A stretch of 64,000 nucleotides of DNA. It comes from Chloroflexota bacterium. Its GTDB lineage: Bacteria; Chloroflexota; Anaerolineae; Aggregatilineales; UBA2796. The first letter of the stretch is position 1. Every line of letters starts with the position of its first letter. Below are positions 37,321 through 46,066 of the stretch, piece by piece. The stretch covers positions 1-64,000 of the forward strand of contig JAJPHV010000084.1 in assembly GCA_021325095.1 (NCBI GenBank), read 5' to 3'. Under the pieces are notes generated by a model that worked only from the letters and a program-made list of their open reading frames with translations, ran no database searches and was not told the DNA's origin. Both the position numbers and the translations under genes were made by a program.

Positions 37321-38761
37321 CCCGCCACAGTGTCACACGGGATAGGCCGCCGGGGCGGGGATAAACGGCCAGTGGCGTCCATTTTCCTCCAACAGTGGTC
37401 GGATCGATGCCCACCGGCTGGTCTTCGGCCAGCACATAGACTGTCCTCGCCGCCTGCAAGGCGCTGATAATTCTGTCACGGGCCTGCGCGCCCATGCCTG
37501 TGCATTCGAGCGACGTACCGGGCGGCAGGTAGTATCGCGCCCGCTTGCAGCCGTCGGTAGTCATGCTGGCGATCACAGGATGCGTGCCTACCGTTTGCGG
37601 AAAAGCCCGGACTGCCTCTCGCAACCCATAGCCGGAGGGGTGCTGGCTGACGTACTGTTCAAGCATCGGCGCGGTCATCGGGAAGGTAGAGGGATCGGTG
37701 TAGGCGACGCGCCATATGCCTAAAGCTGCCAGCGCAATCGCTGCGCCGCCAAGCGCCAGCGCCGTGATCGCACGGCCTGGAATCAGGCGCACACTGGCCC
37801 ACCCGACTGCTGCCACCACTGCCAGCAATGGCATGATCACGCCGAAATGCCGATCCAGCACTTCCGTCCCAAACACGATCATCACCGCCAGCGGCCCAAG
37901 CACACTGCCCAGCACGTGCAACCCACGCCGCCCGACCAACGCGCTCAACGGCACGCCGATCAGCGCCAGCGTCCACAGACCGTTTACAGTGAGCAGCGTA
38001 TCGGTGAATGTTGCGGTGTTTAGTGTCGTCCGTTCACTGATAGACAGCTTCGGGCCGCCCACCCATCCGCGCGCGATGGAGAAAAATCCGCCGCGTGTGG
38101 CCGAATACAGGCTGGCGGGCGTGACGATGATCAATGCGATGCCGTAGATGAGCACCAACCGCCACAGCCGAACTCGCCAGTCCTGGCCGCACGCGAGCAA
38201 GATTGCCAGGAGCGGCACGCCGACAAAGGGCAAGGCGCTGACCTTGAAGAGCAGCGCCAGGCCAAGCGCGATTCCGCCCAGGATGGCGGCGCGGCGCGTC
38301 TGTACGTTGGGCAGCAGGGCCAGCGCCAGCAGGACAGCGGCGGCCCCGGCTTCGATGTCGGCCAACGCCATCCGCTCGAAGAAAAACAGGTAGGGCATGG
38401 TCAGCCAGATCAATCCTGCGACGAAACCTGCACCGCGCCGCTGGCTGGCCCGCCGCGCCAGCGCCATGCCCGCCGCGCAGCCGACCAGCCCGACGAACAC
38501 GGTTGCGATCCGCCCGGCGAACACCGGTGCAGACTGCGGGTAGAACAGGGCGATCAGCCACACCCCGGCGACTTTGCCATCCTCGATGTCGAAGAAGGGA
38601 TGCAGATTCCAGACCTCGACGGCGCGCGAGAGGTGCAGCCCTTCGTCGTTGTGGAGCGGCAGCGCGTCCAGCGCCGTGACGCGCGACCCGAAGAAGACGA
38701 GCAGGATCAGGATCTCAAGCCATTGGATACGGAAACGCCGCATCGGGCTATTCGCTTTCAT
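37310..38761 (-). CDS. GT39-like membrane glycosyltransferase A
   Basis: A 483-residue polytopic protein of the PMT/ArnT (GT-C) superfamily. After the first membrane segment, ALPLHNDEGLHLSRAVEVW carries the acidic pair typical of the first extracytoplasmic loop. FFFERMALADIEAGAAAVLLAL matches the second family block. About ten hydrophobic segments follow and a C-terminal soluble domain (about 385-483) with two Cys (DGCKRARYYLPPGTSLECTG) faces outside. It probably transfers a sugar from a polyprenyl-phosphate donor; the acceptor is unknown. ATG 38761 or 38743 (MRRFR) are both possible starts. Divergent from the next GT-C gene with 62 bases between. Confidence 0.78.
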   Translation of the reverse strand: MKANSPMRRFRIQWLEILILLVFFGSRVTALDALPLHNDEGLHLSRAVEVWNLHPFFDIEDGKVAGVWLIALFYPQSAPVFAGRIATVFVGLVGCAAGMALARRASQRRGAGFVAGLIWLTMPYLFFFERMALADIEAGAAAVLLALALLPNVQTRRAAILGGIALGLALLFKVSALPFVGVPLLAILLACGQDWRVRLWRLVLIYGIALIIVTPASLYSATRGGFFSIARGWVGGPKLSISERTTLNTATFTDTLLTVNGLWTLALIGVPLSALVGRRGLHVLGSVLGPLAVMIVFGTEVLDRHFGVIMPLLAVVAAVGWASVRLIPGRAITALALGGAAIALAALGIWRVAYTDPSTFPMTAPMLEQYVSQHPSGYGLREAVRAFPQTVGTHPVIASMTTDGCKRARYYLPPGTSLECTGMGAQARDRIISALQAARTVYVLAEDQPVGIDPTTVGGKWTPLAVYPRPGGLSRVTLWRVTT

Positions 38762-38823
38762 GGTGGTCTGGGCTGGTGTTCTGAGTCACAATTCGGCCAC
38801 TTTGGGTCAAGAATATCCTGTCT

Positions 38824-40617
38824 ATGACATACCGTATCTGTCGTACTTTCGCTTCTGATCGGCGCTGGTGGCTGGCCGGAGTGACGCTCACGCTGCTCCT
38901 GATCGCCGCCAGCCGCATCGTCCAGTTGAACACGTTGCAGATGGACGGCGACGACATCTGGTCGATCTGGCAGACGTTCGGCTCGCCGCTGGACATCATC
39001 CGCTGGACGCCGCCCGACTGGCCCCCGCTGTATTTCCTGAGCCTGGGGGCCTGGAAAGAACTGGCCGGCATCCAGCCGATTGTACTCCGTTTTGGCTCGG
39101 CGCTGGTCTTTCTGATCGGCGTGGCCTGTCTGTACCGGCTGGTGCGGCGGTTGTGGGGCGAACGGGCCGCGCTGGCCGTCATCCTGGCCTACAGCGCGTT
39201 CGGCTTTGTGTTGTATCTCAGCCTGTTCATCCGCGCTTACGTCTTCCTGCTGACGCTGACGCCGCTGGTCTTCTGGATGGCTATCCGCTACTTCGATTGC
39301 CCATCGGCGCGGCGCGCGATATGGCTGGCGCTTGGCATGGCGGCTATGTTCTACAGCCATTACACGAGCTTGTTCCTGTTGGGGCTGCTTGGCCTGTATA
39401 CGCTGGCGGTCTATCCTCGCCAAGTCTGGCGCTGGTGGCTGCCTGGTCTGATGCTGGCCGCCGTCACCGTGCCTCACCTGATCGCCAAGCGGGAGGCGTT
39501 TGCCACCCGGACGATTGTGTACCAGAGCTTGCAGCTTGCGCCGCTGCCGGAAGCACTGCTTAACCTGGCGACCACTTTTGCCGGGCCTGCATTCCTCTGG
39601 CTGGCCCTGCTGTTTGCGGCGGCTACTGTACTGATCGTGGCACGACGGGCGTTCAACCCGCAGGTCTTCGTCCTGGCGATCTGGGTGCTGATGCCTGTGG
39701 CCGTGTACCTGCTGCAAAACCGGCTCGGTCTGTTTCAGAGTCCGAAGTACCTGTGGTGGGTGCTGCCCGGCCTGGCCCTGTGGATCGGGTGGGGGGTATC
39801 GCGCCTGCCGCGCACGGCGTACCGGCTGGTCTCGGCATCGCTGGTCGGGGTTATGTTCCTGCCGAATGCGCTGGAGGCCCGCCAGCCCGCCTTGCAATTC
39901 GACACCAGTTTCAAGTTGTTGCGCCAGTATTTGCGGGCCGGAGATGTCGTGATGCTTGACCCACGCTGCCAGTGCAGCGATACGGAATCGTGGGATTACT
40001 TCATGCGCCTGTATTTCCCGAATGGCCTGCCCTTCGTCACCGATCCGGTAGGTCATCCGCGAATCTGGTACGTCGAGCGTTCCTGGGACAAGGACGAAAA
40101 ACTCGAACAGTCCGTTGCCAATGGGCGGATAGCAGGCGTGTTCTTCGGCCCACCGACGCTGCTGTTCCGCCTTTACGAGGGGCCGCCCGATCCGAAGGGC
40201 ATTCTATTTGAGAACGGGATGCGCTTTCATGGCGCAACGGTGGACGGTGTCGCCTCACCGGATGGTGTGGCGTTTCACGCCGGGGAGACGGTACGGCTCA
40301 AATTGTGGTGGTCAGTCGATCAGCCAATCAAGCTGGACTACAGCCTGGGTGTGTACCTGCTGATCGATGGCGCGGTAGGGGCGGAGGTCAATGGGCCACC
40401 ACAGGCCGCCGATGGACCGAAAGAAACGAGTCGCTGGCTTCCGGGCCGCTACTATGTGGATGAACGCGCGCTGACGCTGCCTGCCCGTATGTACGGGCAG
40501 GCTTATCCGCTCTATATGGCCGTGTACCAGTGGTGGGACAACGCCCGCATTGCCGCACCGGGCGTGGATGGCAGCAAGCTGCTCACGATTACGTCGATCA
40601 GCATCCATGCCTGGTGA
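38824..40617 (+). CDS. GT39-like membrane glycosyltransferase B
   Basis: A 597-residue polytopic protein of the same GT-C superfamily as its divergent neighbour. QMDGDDIWSIWQTFGSPLDIIRWTPPDWPPLYFLSL carries the acidic first-loop motif followed by the PPLYF block. About ten membrane segments run to residue 350. A large C-terminal extracytoplasmic domain (about 360-597) contains DPRCQCSDTESWDYFMRLYFP and a beta-rich end (GVAFHAGETVRLKLWWSVDQPI), found in Chloroflexota GT39 proteins. Function in surface glycosylation is inferred. The short spacer allows overlapping promoters. Confidence 0.78.
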   Translation: MTYRICRTFASDRRWWLAGVTLTLLLIAASRIVQLNTLQMDGDDIWSIWQTFGSPLDIIRWTPPDWPPLYFLSLGAWKELAGIQPIVLRFGSALVFLIGVACLYRLVRRLWGERAALAVILAYSAFGFVLYLSLFIRAYVFLLTLTPLVFWMAIRYFDCPSARRAIWLALGMAAMFYSHYTSLFLLGLLGLYTLAVYPRQVWRWWLPGLMLAAVTVPHLIAKREAFATRTIVYQSLQLAPLPEALLNLATTFAGPAFLWLALLFAAATVLIVARRAFNPQVFVLAIWVLMPVAVYLLQNRLGLFQSPKYLWWVLPGLALWIGWGVSRLPRTAYRLVSASLVGVMFLPNALEARQPALQFDTSFKLLRQYLRAGDVVMLDPRCQCSDTESWDYFMRLYFPNGLPFVTDPVGHPRIWYVERSWDKDEKLEQSVANGRIAGVFFGPPTLLFRLYEGPPDPKGILFENGMRFHGATVDGVASPDGVAFHAGETVRLKLWWSVDQPIKLDYSLGVYLLIDGAVGAEVNGPPQAADGPKETSRWLPGRYYVDERALTLPARMYGQAYPLYMAVYQWWDNARIAAPGVDGSKLLTITSISIHAW

Positions 40618-40663
40618 GGCGGAGTGTAGTCCAGGATCAATACCTTTAAGTTAAGGCGATATA

Positions 40664-40756
40664 CCTCACCCCCTGCCTCCTCTCCGCTGCGTAGAGAGGG
40701 GGAACCGATGGCCCAGACTCCCCTCTCCAGAAGGTGGAGAGGGGTTAGGGGTGAGG
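40664..40756. repeat. palindromic CCTCACC...GGTGAGG repeat, copy 8
   Basis: A full-length copy, CCTCACCCCCTGCCTCCTCTCC to GGGGTGAGG, between two convergent genes. Confidence 0.8.
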
Positions 40757-40807
40757 TAAACTACCGCCCCTCGCAGCCTTATCTAAAAGGTATATTGATC
40801 CAGGATT

Positions 40808-40833
40808 GGCGGGGCGCTGCGCAGCGCCCCGCC
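40808..40833. terminator. 26-bp perfect palindrome between convergent genes
   Basis: The sequence around GGGGCGCTGCGCAGCGCCCC is a perfect palindrome over 26 bases, 18 bases beyond the end of the leftward reductase gene. There is no strong T-run, so terminator function in both directions is a guess; it could also be a protein-binding site. Confidence 0.45.
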
Positions 40834-40851
40834 CCTTCATTCCTTCGGCGG

Positions 40852-42045
40852 CTACTTGAGAATGAGGCCCGTCGTGACCAGCGTCCCCACCTCGGCCAGC
40901 AAACGCGGCTCTGTCTTAAACAGAGTGAAGATAAGCTCCCGCAGCCCCATGGTTTGCAAAGGCAGGCCAGATGCCACGTTGATCAAGTGCGCGAGCTGCT
41001 TTTCTTCCATCTGTGTCAGCAGTTTCCGGATGCGGTATAAGGCACGGTGCTGTGCGCCGAATCGATTTTGCCAGCGCGTTTCATATTCGCTCAGGACCCT
41101 GGCAGAAACATCGCCCCTTGCCAGCGCATCTGCGGCGACCTGCGACGCAAGATCGGCGCCGATCATGCCCAGATTGATCCCACCGGCTGTTAGCGGATCG
41201 GCCTGATGGGCTGCGTCCCCAACCGCCACCAACCCGCTCGTCACCATTTTCTTCAATGCGCCGGTGGCCGAGACGCCCCCGGCTACCGCGCCGAGAATGT
41301 GGGCTTCGGGATATTTACGCTCGACAAAGCGATCTAACAGGCGTTGAGCAGACACGTCGCCAGCGCGATTGGCGGCGATGACCAGCCCCACATTGGCTGT
41401 GTCGTCACCTTTGGGGAAGACCCAGCCATAGCCTCCGGGGAACGCCTGCTGATCCAGATGGTACTCGCAATTGGTTGGATCGAACCTGCCCCTCAGATTA
41501 CCCAGCAGATACTGAAAGCCCACATAGTAGTCGGCCATCGGTGGCATCGTTTTCAGCCCGGCCCAACGCGCGACCTGCGATTCGATTCCGTCGGCGGCAA
41601 TGACGAGTCGGGCCTGCACCTCGCTGGACCTGCCCAGGCTGTTGACGCGGATTCCGACCACGCTCGCCTGTTCGATGAGCAGCCCCGTCGCCTCGGTTCG
41701 AGTGCGCACTTCGGCCCCTGCCTGCGAGGCGAGGCGTGCCAGTTCCCAGTCAAAAACCTTTCGATCTACGACCAGCGTTGGTTCAGTGGGCGGAATCTTC
41801 ACACAAGCACCGCTGGCACTGTGGATTGAATAAGTCGAGACGCGGGCCTTCACCCAGCGATCATCAATCTCGATATAGGGCCGTGTTGAATCAGCCCCCA
41901 CTGCCTCTGCACAGCGCACTGGGACGCCGATCTCCTGGCGTTTTTCAATGAGCAGGACGCGAAACCCACGTTCGGCTAACCGGCGCGCTGCAACCGATCC
42001 GGCGGGGCCTGCCCCTACGACGACTGCGTCATAGCTCTGCCTCAT
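40852..42045 (-). CDS. geranylgeranyl reductase-family flavoprotein
   Basis: A 397-residue FAD enzyme. The dinucleotide motif VVVGAGPAGSVAARRLAERGFRVLLIEK is at the N-terminus, with IGVPVRCAEAVG (the Cys-containing signature of archaeal-type geranylgeranyl reductases), YHLDQQAFPGGYGWVFPKGDDTANVGLVI and GLVAVGDAAHQADPLTAGGINLGMIGADLAS. Such enzymes saturate isoprenoid double bonds in lipids, quinones or chlorophyll side chains. The ATG at 42045 overlaps the stop of the ferredoxin gene upstream (ATGA), so the ferredoxin is the likely electron donor. The target isoprenoid is unknown. Confidence 0.88.
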   Translation of the reverse strand: MRQSYDAVVVGAGPAGSVAARRLAERGFRVLLIEKRQEIGVPVRCAEAVGADSTRPYIEIDDRWVKARVSTYSIHSASGACVKIPPTEPTLVVDRKVFDWELARLASQAGAEVRTRTEATGLLIEQASVVGIRVNSLGRSSEVQARLVIAADGIESQVARWAGLKTMPPMADYYVGFQYLLGNLRGRFDPTNCEYHLDQQAFPGGYGWVFPKGDDTANVGLVIAANRAGDVSAQRLLDRFVERKYPEAHILGAVAGGVSATGALKKMVTSGLVAVGDAAHQADPLTAGGINLGMIGADLASQVAADALARGDVSARVLSEYETRWQNRFGAQHRALYRIRKLLTQMEEKQLAHLINVASGLPLQTMGLRELIFTLFKTEPRLLAEVGTLVTTGLILK

Positions 42046-42302
42046 GACGACTCCTTGACTGTCGAAAGGGCGTGGACCGGGCACATCCTCACACAACGCT
42101 CACAGCGCGTACAGGTTTCGTCGTTGATCGACAAGAATCCATTGTGCAGAAAGAGCGAATCGGGTGGACAAACCGCCACGCAAGCCCCGCAGTAAAAACA
42201 CAAGCTGTGATCGACGACTACATGGCGATCCGATGTCTGATACCGGTTAACACTGCCGCGCTGATCGCCCACCACCCCCCTGACTAGCTGGCTGAGAGTC
42301 AT
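42042..42302 (-). CDS. 2[4Fe-4S] ferredoxin
   Basis: An 86-residue protein with two cluster motifs, CFYCGACVAVCP and CTRCERCVRMCP, each CxxCxxCxxxCP. The N-terminal 25 residues (MTLSQLVRGVVGDQRGSVNRY) precede the clusters. A short GAGGAGGGGG lies ahead of ATG 42302, so the longer frame to 42356 is not used. It overlaps the reductase gene by 4 bases, which points to a dedicated electron-transfer partner. Confidence 0.88.
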   Translation of the reverse strand: MTLSQLVRGVVGDQRGSVNRYQTSDRHVVVDHSLCFYCGACVAVCPPDSLFLHNGFLSINDETCTRCERCVRMCPVHALSTVKESS

Positions 42303-43062
42303 AAGGTCCCCCTCCTCACGTGCCCTAAACTTCCGGTCAATGAGTGCCAGGCACAATCTCCATTGAGATCAGGAGGCTCGCTGGCCGCAGCGTGTTTTTG
42401 TCGTCCCGGCAATGACCAGGCGAGGGGCCGAAACATCCGCCGGGACTGCAAGACAAGCCCAGGGCAGCGGTGTAAAGCTCATAAGCTCGCCACCCCACTC
42501 GGCCTGTGCCGATATAAGCTGCGACCAGCCAGCCATTCAGTGATCTCCACCCGCCGGGCTGACGACTTTATTACTGGTGTGCATCGCCCGTCCAGATAGA
42601 TCCTGGTACCATGCCTGATCTCCCCAAAACCACCGAGTTGCGCCGTTCGGTACATCACTAAGCGAGTCTGCTCGGGTTCTGGAATAAGATTCGTCCGATC
42701 CTATGTTAATTATAAACAACTGATAGCGCTGATCGTCAACAGCCATGAACAGCGCGGATGCATTTCCGAAAAGCTGAAGATGGGCTTCGCTTCTGAGGCG
42801 TCAATACGGGTCGGCCATTGTCGAAGGTTGTTGCGGTAGATGCGAAAGGTACGATCCGGCAGGTCGGTGATGGTCGCGGGCCGAAGCGTGAGGCTGATGG
42901 GCTGATCCATAGTTCCCCCACCGGACAGGTCATTCAGCCCTTAGCTTATCCGATCCCTGAGGGCAGCGAAAGTTGGTATGACGTCTGGGTGCGGCAGATT
43001 TGCGCCCCGGATCGCATCCGAGTATCTTACGTCCATCGCACAACGAAAGCCCGGAAAGAGCC
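42303..43062. other. 760-base region without a convincing gene
   Basis: Codon structure is poor here and GC is locally lower (42660-42740). Two overlapping leftward frames, 42710-42910 (starting MDQPISLTLRPATITDLP, 66 residues) and 42537-42746 (69 residues), are open but match nothing I know; the first opens like a GNAT acetyltransferase N-terminus and could be a remnant. A plus-strand frame 42818-43066 overlaps them. I see no RNA gene or repeat. This may be decayed coding DNA. Confidence 0.4.
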
Positions 43063-44097
43063 ATGAAAGCAGTTATGAAGGTTGCGCCGGGCGTCGGCCA
43101 CGTCGAACTGCGCGAGATCGACGAACCACAGGTCGCCGCCGGGCAGGTCAAGATCAGCGTGCGGGCGGCGGGCATTTGCGGCACCGACCTGCACATCTAC
43201 AAGGACGAATTTCGCTCGTGGCCGCCCGTCGTCCTGGGCCACGAAGTGGCGGGCGAGGTGGCGGAAGTCGGAGAAGGCGTCAGTGGGCTGGAAGTGGGCG
43301 CGCGCGTCACGACGGAAACTTACTTCTCGGTCTGCGGCACGTGCCGTTACTGCCGGAGCGGGCAAAACAACCTGTGCCTGAACCGCCGCTCCATCGGCTC
43401 GGCAGTCAATGGCGGCTTCACGCAGTACGTCGTCGTCCCGGCCCAGAACGTCCATCTGCTGCCCGACAACGTGGATTTTCACGCGGGCGCGCTGACCGAG
43501 CCGCTGGCCTGCGTCGTACACGCTACTCTGGAAACGATGACCGTCGGGCCGGGCGATGTGGCCGTGATCGCCGGGCCGGGCGCGATTGGCCTGCTGACGC
43601 TCCAGGTCGTCAAGGCAGCGGGCGCGACGGTCATTGTCCTGGGCACGGACGTGGACGTGCATCGGTTGGCGCTGGCCCGTGACCTGGGCGCGGATCGCGT
43701 GCTCAACGTGCAGCATGAGGATGCCGCAGCGCTCACCACCAGCCTGACCGAAGGCGGCTTCGGCGCGGACGTGGTCTACGAGTGTTCGGGCGCTGGCCCG
43801 GCTGCCGCGCAGCTTCTCAGGCTGGTGCGCCGCAGGGGGCGCTACGTGCAGATCGGGTTGTTCGGCGCGCCCGTGGCCTGGGAGATGGATCAGGTGTGTT
43901 TCAAGGAACTGTCCGTGACGGGCAGTAATGCCAGCACGTCCTCGGCCTGGGACAAAGCGATCCGGCTGATGGCTGAAGGCAAGGTACAGACCGGGCCGCT
44001 TATCACCGGCATCTTTGATGTGACTGACTGGCGCAAAGCCTTCGATGCCTTTGAGTCGCGCAGCGGCGTGAAGACCCTTTTGAAACCGGTGGGCTAA
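43063..44097 (+). CDS. zinc-dependent alcohol/polyol dehydrogenase, MDR family
   Basis: A 344-residue medium-chain dehydrogenase of the sorbitol/threonine dehydrogenase group. Catalytic zinc ligands are Cys39 ([12 protein letters not shown]) and the His of GHEVAGEV with Glu nearby. The structural zinc loop is [15 protein letters not shown]. The NAD-binding fold has [21 protein letters not shown] followed by [11 protein letters not shown], with an Asp after the second strand favouring NAD over NADP. Substrate is not deducible, though polyols are likely. The start ATG follows GGAAAGAGCC. A longer upstream frame to 43000 lacks homology. Confidence 0.9.
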   Translation: MKAVMKVAPGVGHVELREIDEPQVAAGQVKISVRAAGICGTDLHIYKDEFRSWPPVVLGHEVAGEVAEVGEGVSGLEVGARVTTETYFSVCGTCRYCRSGQNNLCLNRRSIGSAVNGGFTQYVVVPAQNVHLLPDNVDFHAGALTEPLACVVHATLETMTVGPGDVAVIAGPGAIGLLTLQVVKAAGATVIVLGTDVDVHRLALARDLGADRVLNVQHEDAAALTTSLTEGGFGADVVYECSGAGPAAAQLLRLVRRRGRYVQIGLFGAPVAWEMDQVCFKELSVTGSNASTSSAWDKAIRLMAEGKVQTGPLITGIFDVTDWRKAFDAFESRSGVKTLLKPVG

Positions 44098-44231
44098 GAC
44101 CAATCAGCCCGGTTCTGGTCTCAATTGAGTTTTGGTTATGTTTTTGTGAAAGGAGCACAGGTCATTCACCGATACACTGAGAGTGCGTTCAATACTGCCC
44201 AACTGGAAACTAAGGACGCAGAGGTACGGCT

Positions 44232-44609
44232 ATGCTCAAGGTGCTGGTGGTTGACGATGATCCCGATATTTGCCTGCTGACGCGGCGCTTGCTTACCACG
44301 CTTGGCTGTGAATCGTTCGAAGCCAAAAACGGCATTGATGCTGAAGGAATCGTCAAAAGTTTGCAGCCTGACCTGGTTTTGCTAGACATCATGATGCCGA
44401 TCCAGGATGGCTATGAGACCTGCAAACGGCTGCGGAGCCAGGGTTATTCCGGCTCGATCATTATGATCAGTGCGTTGCAAGAACAGGCCGAAAAAGTCAA
44501 AACGCACGCAGCGGGTGCCAATGCCTACATCCAGAAACCGATCACGCGGCAGGTGCTTGCGCTGCACATCGATCACATCCTGGCTCGCCAGAATCCGCAA
44601 CTACAGTAG
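44232..44609 (+). CDS. single-domain response regulator
   Basis: A 125-residue receiver-only protein. The acidic pocket is VVDDDPD (residues 6-12), the phosphoacceptor is Asp52 in LVLLDIMMPIQDGYE, the Thr/Ser position is in IIMISALQ, and Lys is in YIQKPI. It has no output domain, so it acts by protein contact like CheY or Spo0F. No kinase gene is adjacent. The ATG follows GCAGAGGTACGGCT. Confidence 0.9.
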   Translation: MLKVLVVDDDPDICLLTRRLLTTLGCESFEAKNGIDAEGIVKSLQPDLVLLDIMMPIQDGYETCKRLRSQGYSGSIIMISALQEQAEKVKTHAAGANAYIQKPITRQVLALHIDHILARQNPQLQ

Positions 44610-44737
44610 CTCGTTACAACTCGCCAGTTCGCCACCGCAGCCACCGGCCCATTAGCGCGCGAGGAAACGTTTTCCCTGTATCGCGTGCGAAAAACCGCTT
44701 TCTCGTGCTAAAGTTTAGATTTTCGCACCATCGAGGT

Positions 44738-44767
44738 TTGACAACGCCGTTATCGACATTCTATAAT
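44738..44767 (+). promoter_or_regulatory. strong sigma-70-type promoter of the S1-domain gene
   Basis: TTGACA (44738-44743), an 18-base spacer and TATAAT (44762-44767), both consensus. The start would be near 44774, giving a short leader before the S1 gene. Confidence 0.75.
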
Positions 44768-44819
44768 GTCGTGGCTGGACAATCGATAATGTGTGAATTT
44801 TGGCGGCACAGAGCGACTT

Positions 44820-45890
44820 ATGGACAGGACAAATAGTAACCAGAGTAACCAGAGTCGAAAGTTGACCCCCATTTCTATTGAGACTCAGCGTTCGGATCAT
44901 GTGCCACCGCCTCCGCCCGACGAGAGCTACTGGTCTGCCCTTCTCCGCGAAGGAGAAATCGCTTCCAGCGGCCCGCAGCGTTACGGCGGATCGGACTGGG
45001 ATAACTTCGCCGCCGCTGGTTCCTCTTCCGCTGCCTCGACAGGCGATACTAATAACCACGAATGGGATCGGATCCAGCAAACTTTTGACGGCGACCAGAC
45101 CGTCGAGTTGCCAGTGGTTGGCTACAATCGAGGAGGCTTGCTGGTAGAATGGGGCAGCCTGCGTGGTTTCGTTCCAGCCAGCCAACTGGTTGATTTCCCG
45201 GCGGTGGCCGATGCGCAGGCCCGCCGCGCTGAATTGACGGCTCGAATCGGCCAGCGTCTCACGTTGCGCGTGATCGAGCTGGATCGCGCCCAGAACCGCC
45301 TGATCCTGTCGGAACGAGCAGCGCAGGTGCAGCCTGGCACACGCGCCAGCGTGCTTGACAGTCTCCGTAAAGGCGACATTTGTGAAGGGCGCGTCACCAA
45401 CCTGTGCGACTTCGGCGCGTTTGTTGACCTGGGTGGCCTGGAAGGGCTGATCCACATCAGCGAATTGAGTTGGGGGCGGGTCGGCCACCCGCGTGACATG
45501 CTTTCACGGGGGGACACGATCAAAGTCTACGTGATGGACGTCAGCCGCGAGCGTGGGCGCGTAGCGCTCAGTGTCAAGCGCCTTCAGCCTGACCCCTGGG
45601 AGACAGTGGAGCAGCGCTACCGCGTCGGCCAGATCGTCGAAGGGGTGATCACGAACGTGGTGGACTTCGGCGCGTTTGCCTGCGTCGAAGAAGGGCTGGA
45701 AGGGCTGATCCACGTTTCTGAATTGGCCGAAGGACATTTCCTGCACCCGCGCAATGTCGTGCAGGAAGGCGAACGAGTACGGGCGCGCATCCTGAATATT
45801 GATGGACATGCGCGGCGGCTGGGCCTCAGCCTGCGCCAGCTTGAGCATGAAGAACCCGTCGTCGAGCAGGCGCAGCCACGTCAGGCGTAA
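44820..45890 (+). CDS. S1 RNA-binding domain protein, short ribosomal S1-like
   Basis: About 356 residues. A polar N-terminal tail with PPPPP (about 1-75) precedes three S1 domains. The first is divergent (about 80-170, GGLLVEWGSLRGFVPASQLVDF); the second (about 180-265, GDICEGRVTNLCDFGAFVDLGGLEGLIHISELSW) and third (about 268-345, GVITNVVDFGAFACVEEGLEGLIHVSELAEG) are canonical. It most resembles the shorter S1 proteins of Gram-positive and Chloroflexota bacteria, which have 3-4 domains against six in E. coli. It should bind mRNA at the ribosome. GTG at 44793 is an alternative start. A strong promoter lies upstream and a terminator-like hairpin downstream. Confidence 0.82.
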   Translation: MDRTNSNQSNQSRKLTPISIETQRSDHVPPPPPDESYWSALLREGEIASSGPQRYGGSDWDNFAAAGSSSAASTGDTNNHEWDRIQQTFDGDQTVELPVVGYNRGGLLVEWGSLRGFVPASQLVDFPAVADAQARRAELTARIGQRLTLRVIELDRAQNRLILSERAAQVQPGTRASVLDSLRKGDICEGRVTNLCDFGAFVDLGGLEGLIHISELSWGRVGHPRDMLSRGDTIKVYVMDVSRERGRVALSVKRLQPDPWETVEQRYRVGQIVEGVITNVVDFGAFACVEEGLEGLIHVSELAEGHFLHPRNVVQEGERVRARILNIDGHARRLGLSLRQLEHEEPVVEQAQPRQA

Positions 45891-45925
45891 TCTGCGGGTT
45901 GGCATCATTGCCAGGTATTGTACGG

Positions 45926-45960
45926 AAGGGCGGTTCCTGCGAACGGCCCTTATTTCGTTT
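45926..45960 (+). terminator. hairpin terminator of the S1-domain gene
   Basis: AAGGGCGGTTC (45926-45936) pairs, with one mismatch, with GAACGGCCCTT (45941-45951), followed by ATTTCGTTT. Confidence 0.6.
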
Positions 45961-46066
45961 GGGAATCCCACTGTCGGCCTACGCTCAGGCAATGCGGCGT
46001 GAAACGGCGTTATCGTAAGAGGAGACGCCGTTGTCTCCACGATACTTGATGATCTGAGGCAAAGCG

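Noticed and set aside
43027-44103. Minus-strand 358-codon frame opposite the alcohol dehydrogenase
   Set aside because: Shadow of the zinc dehydrogenase; no domain.
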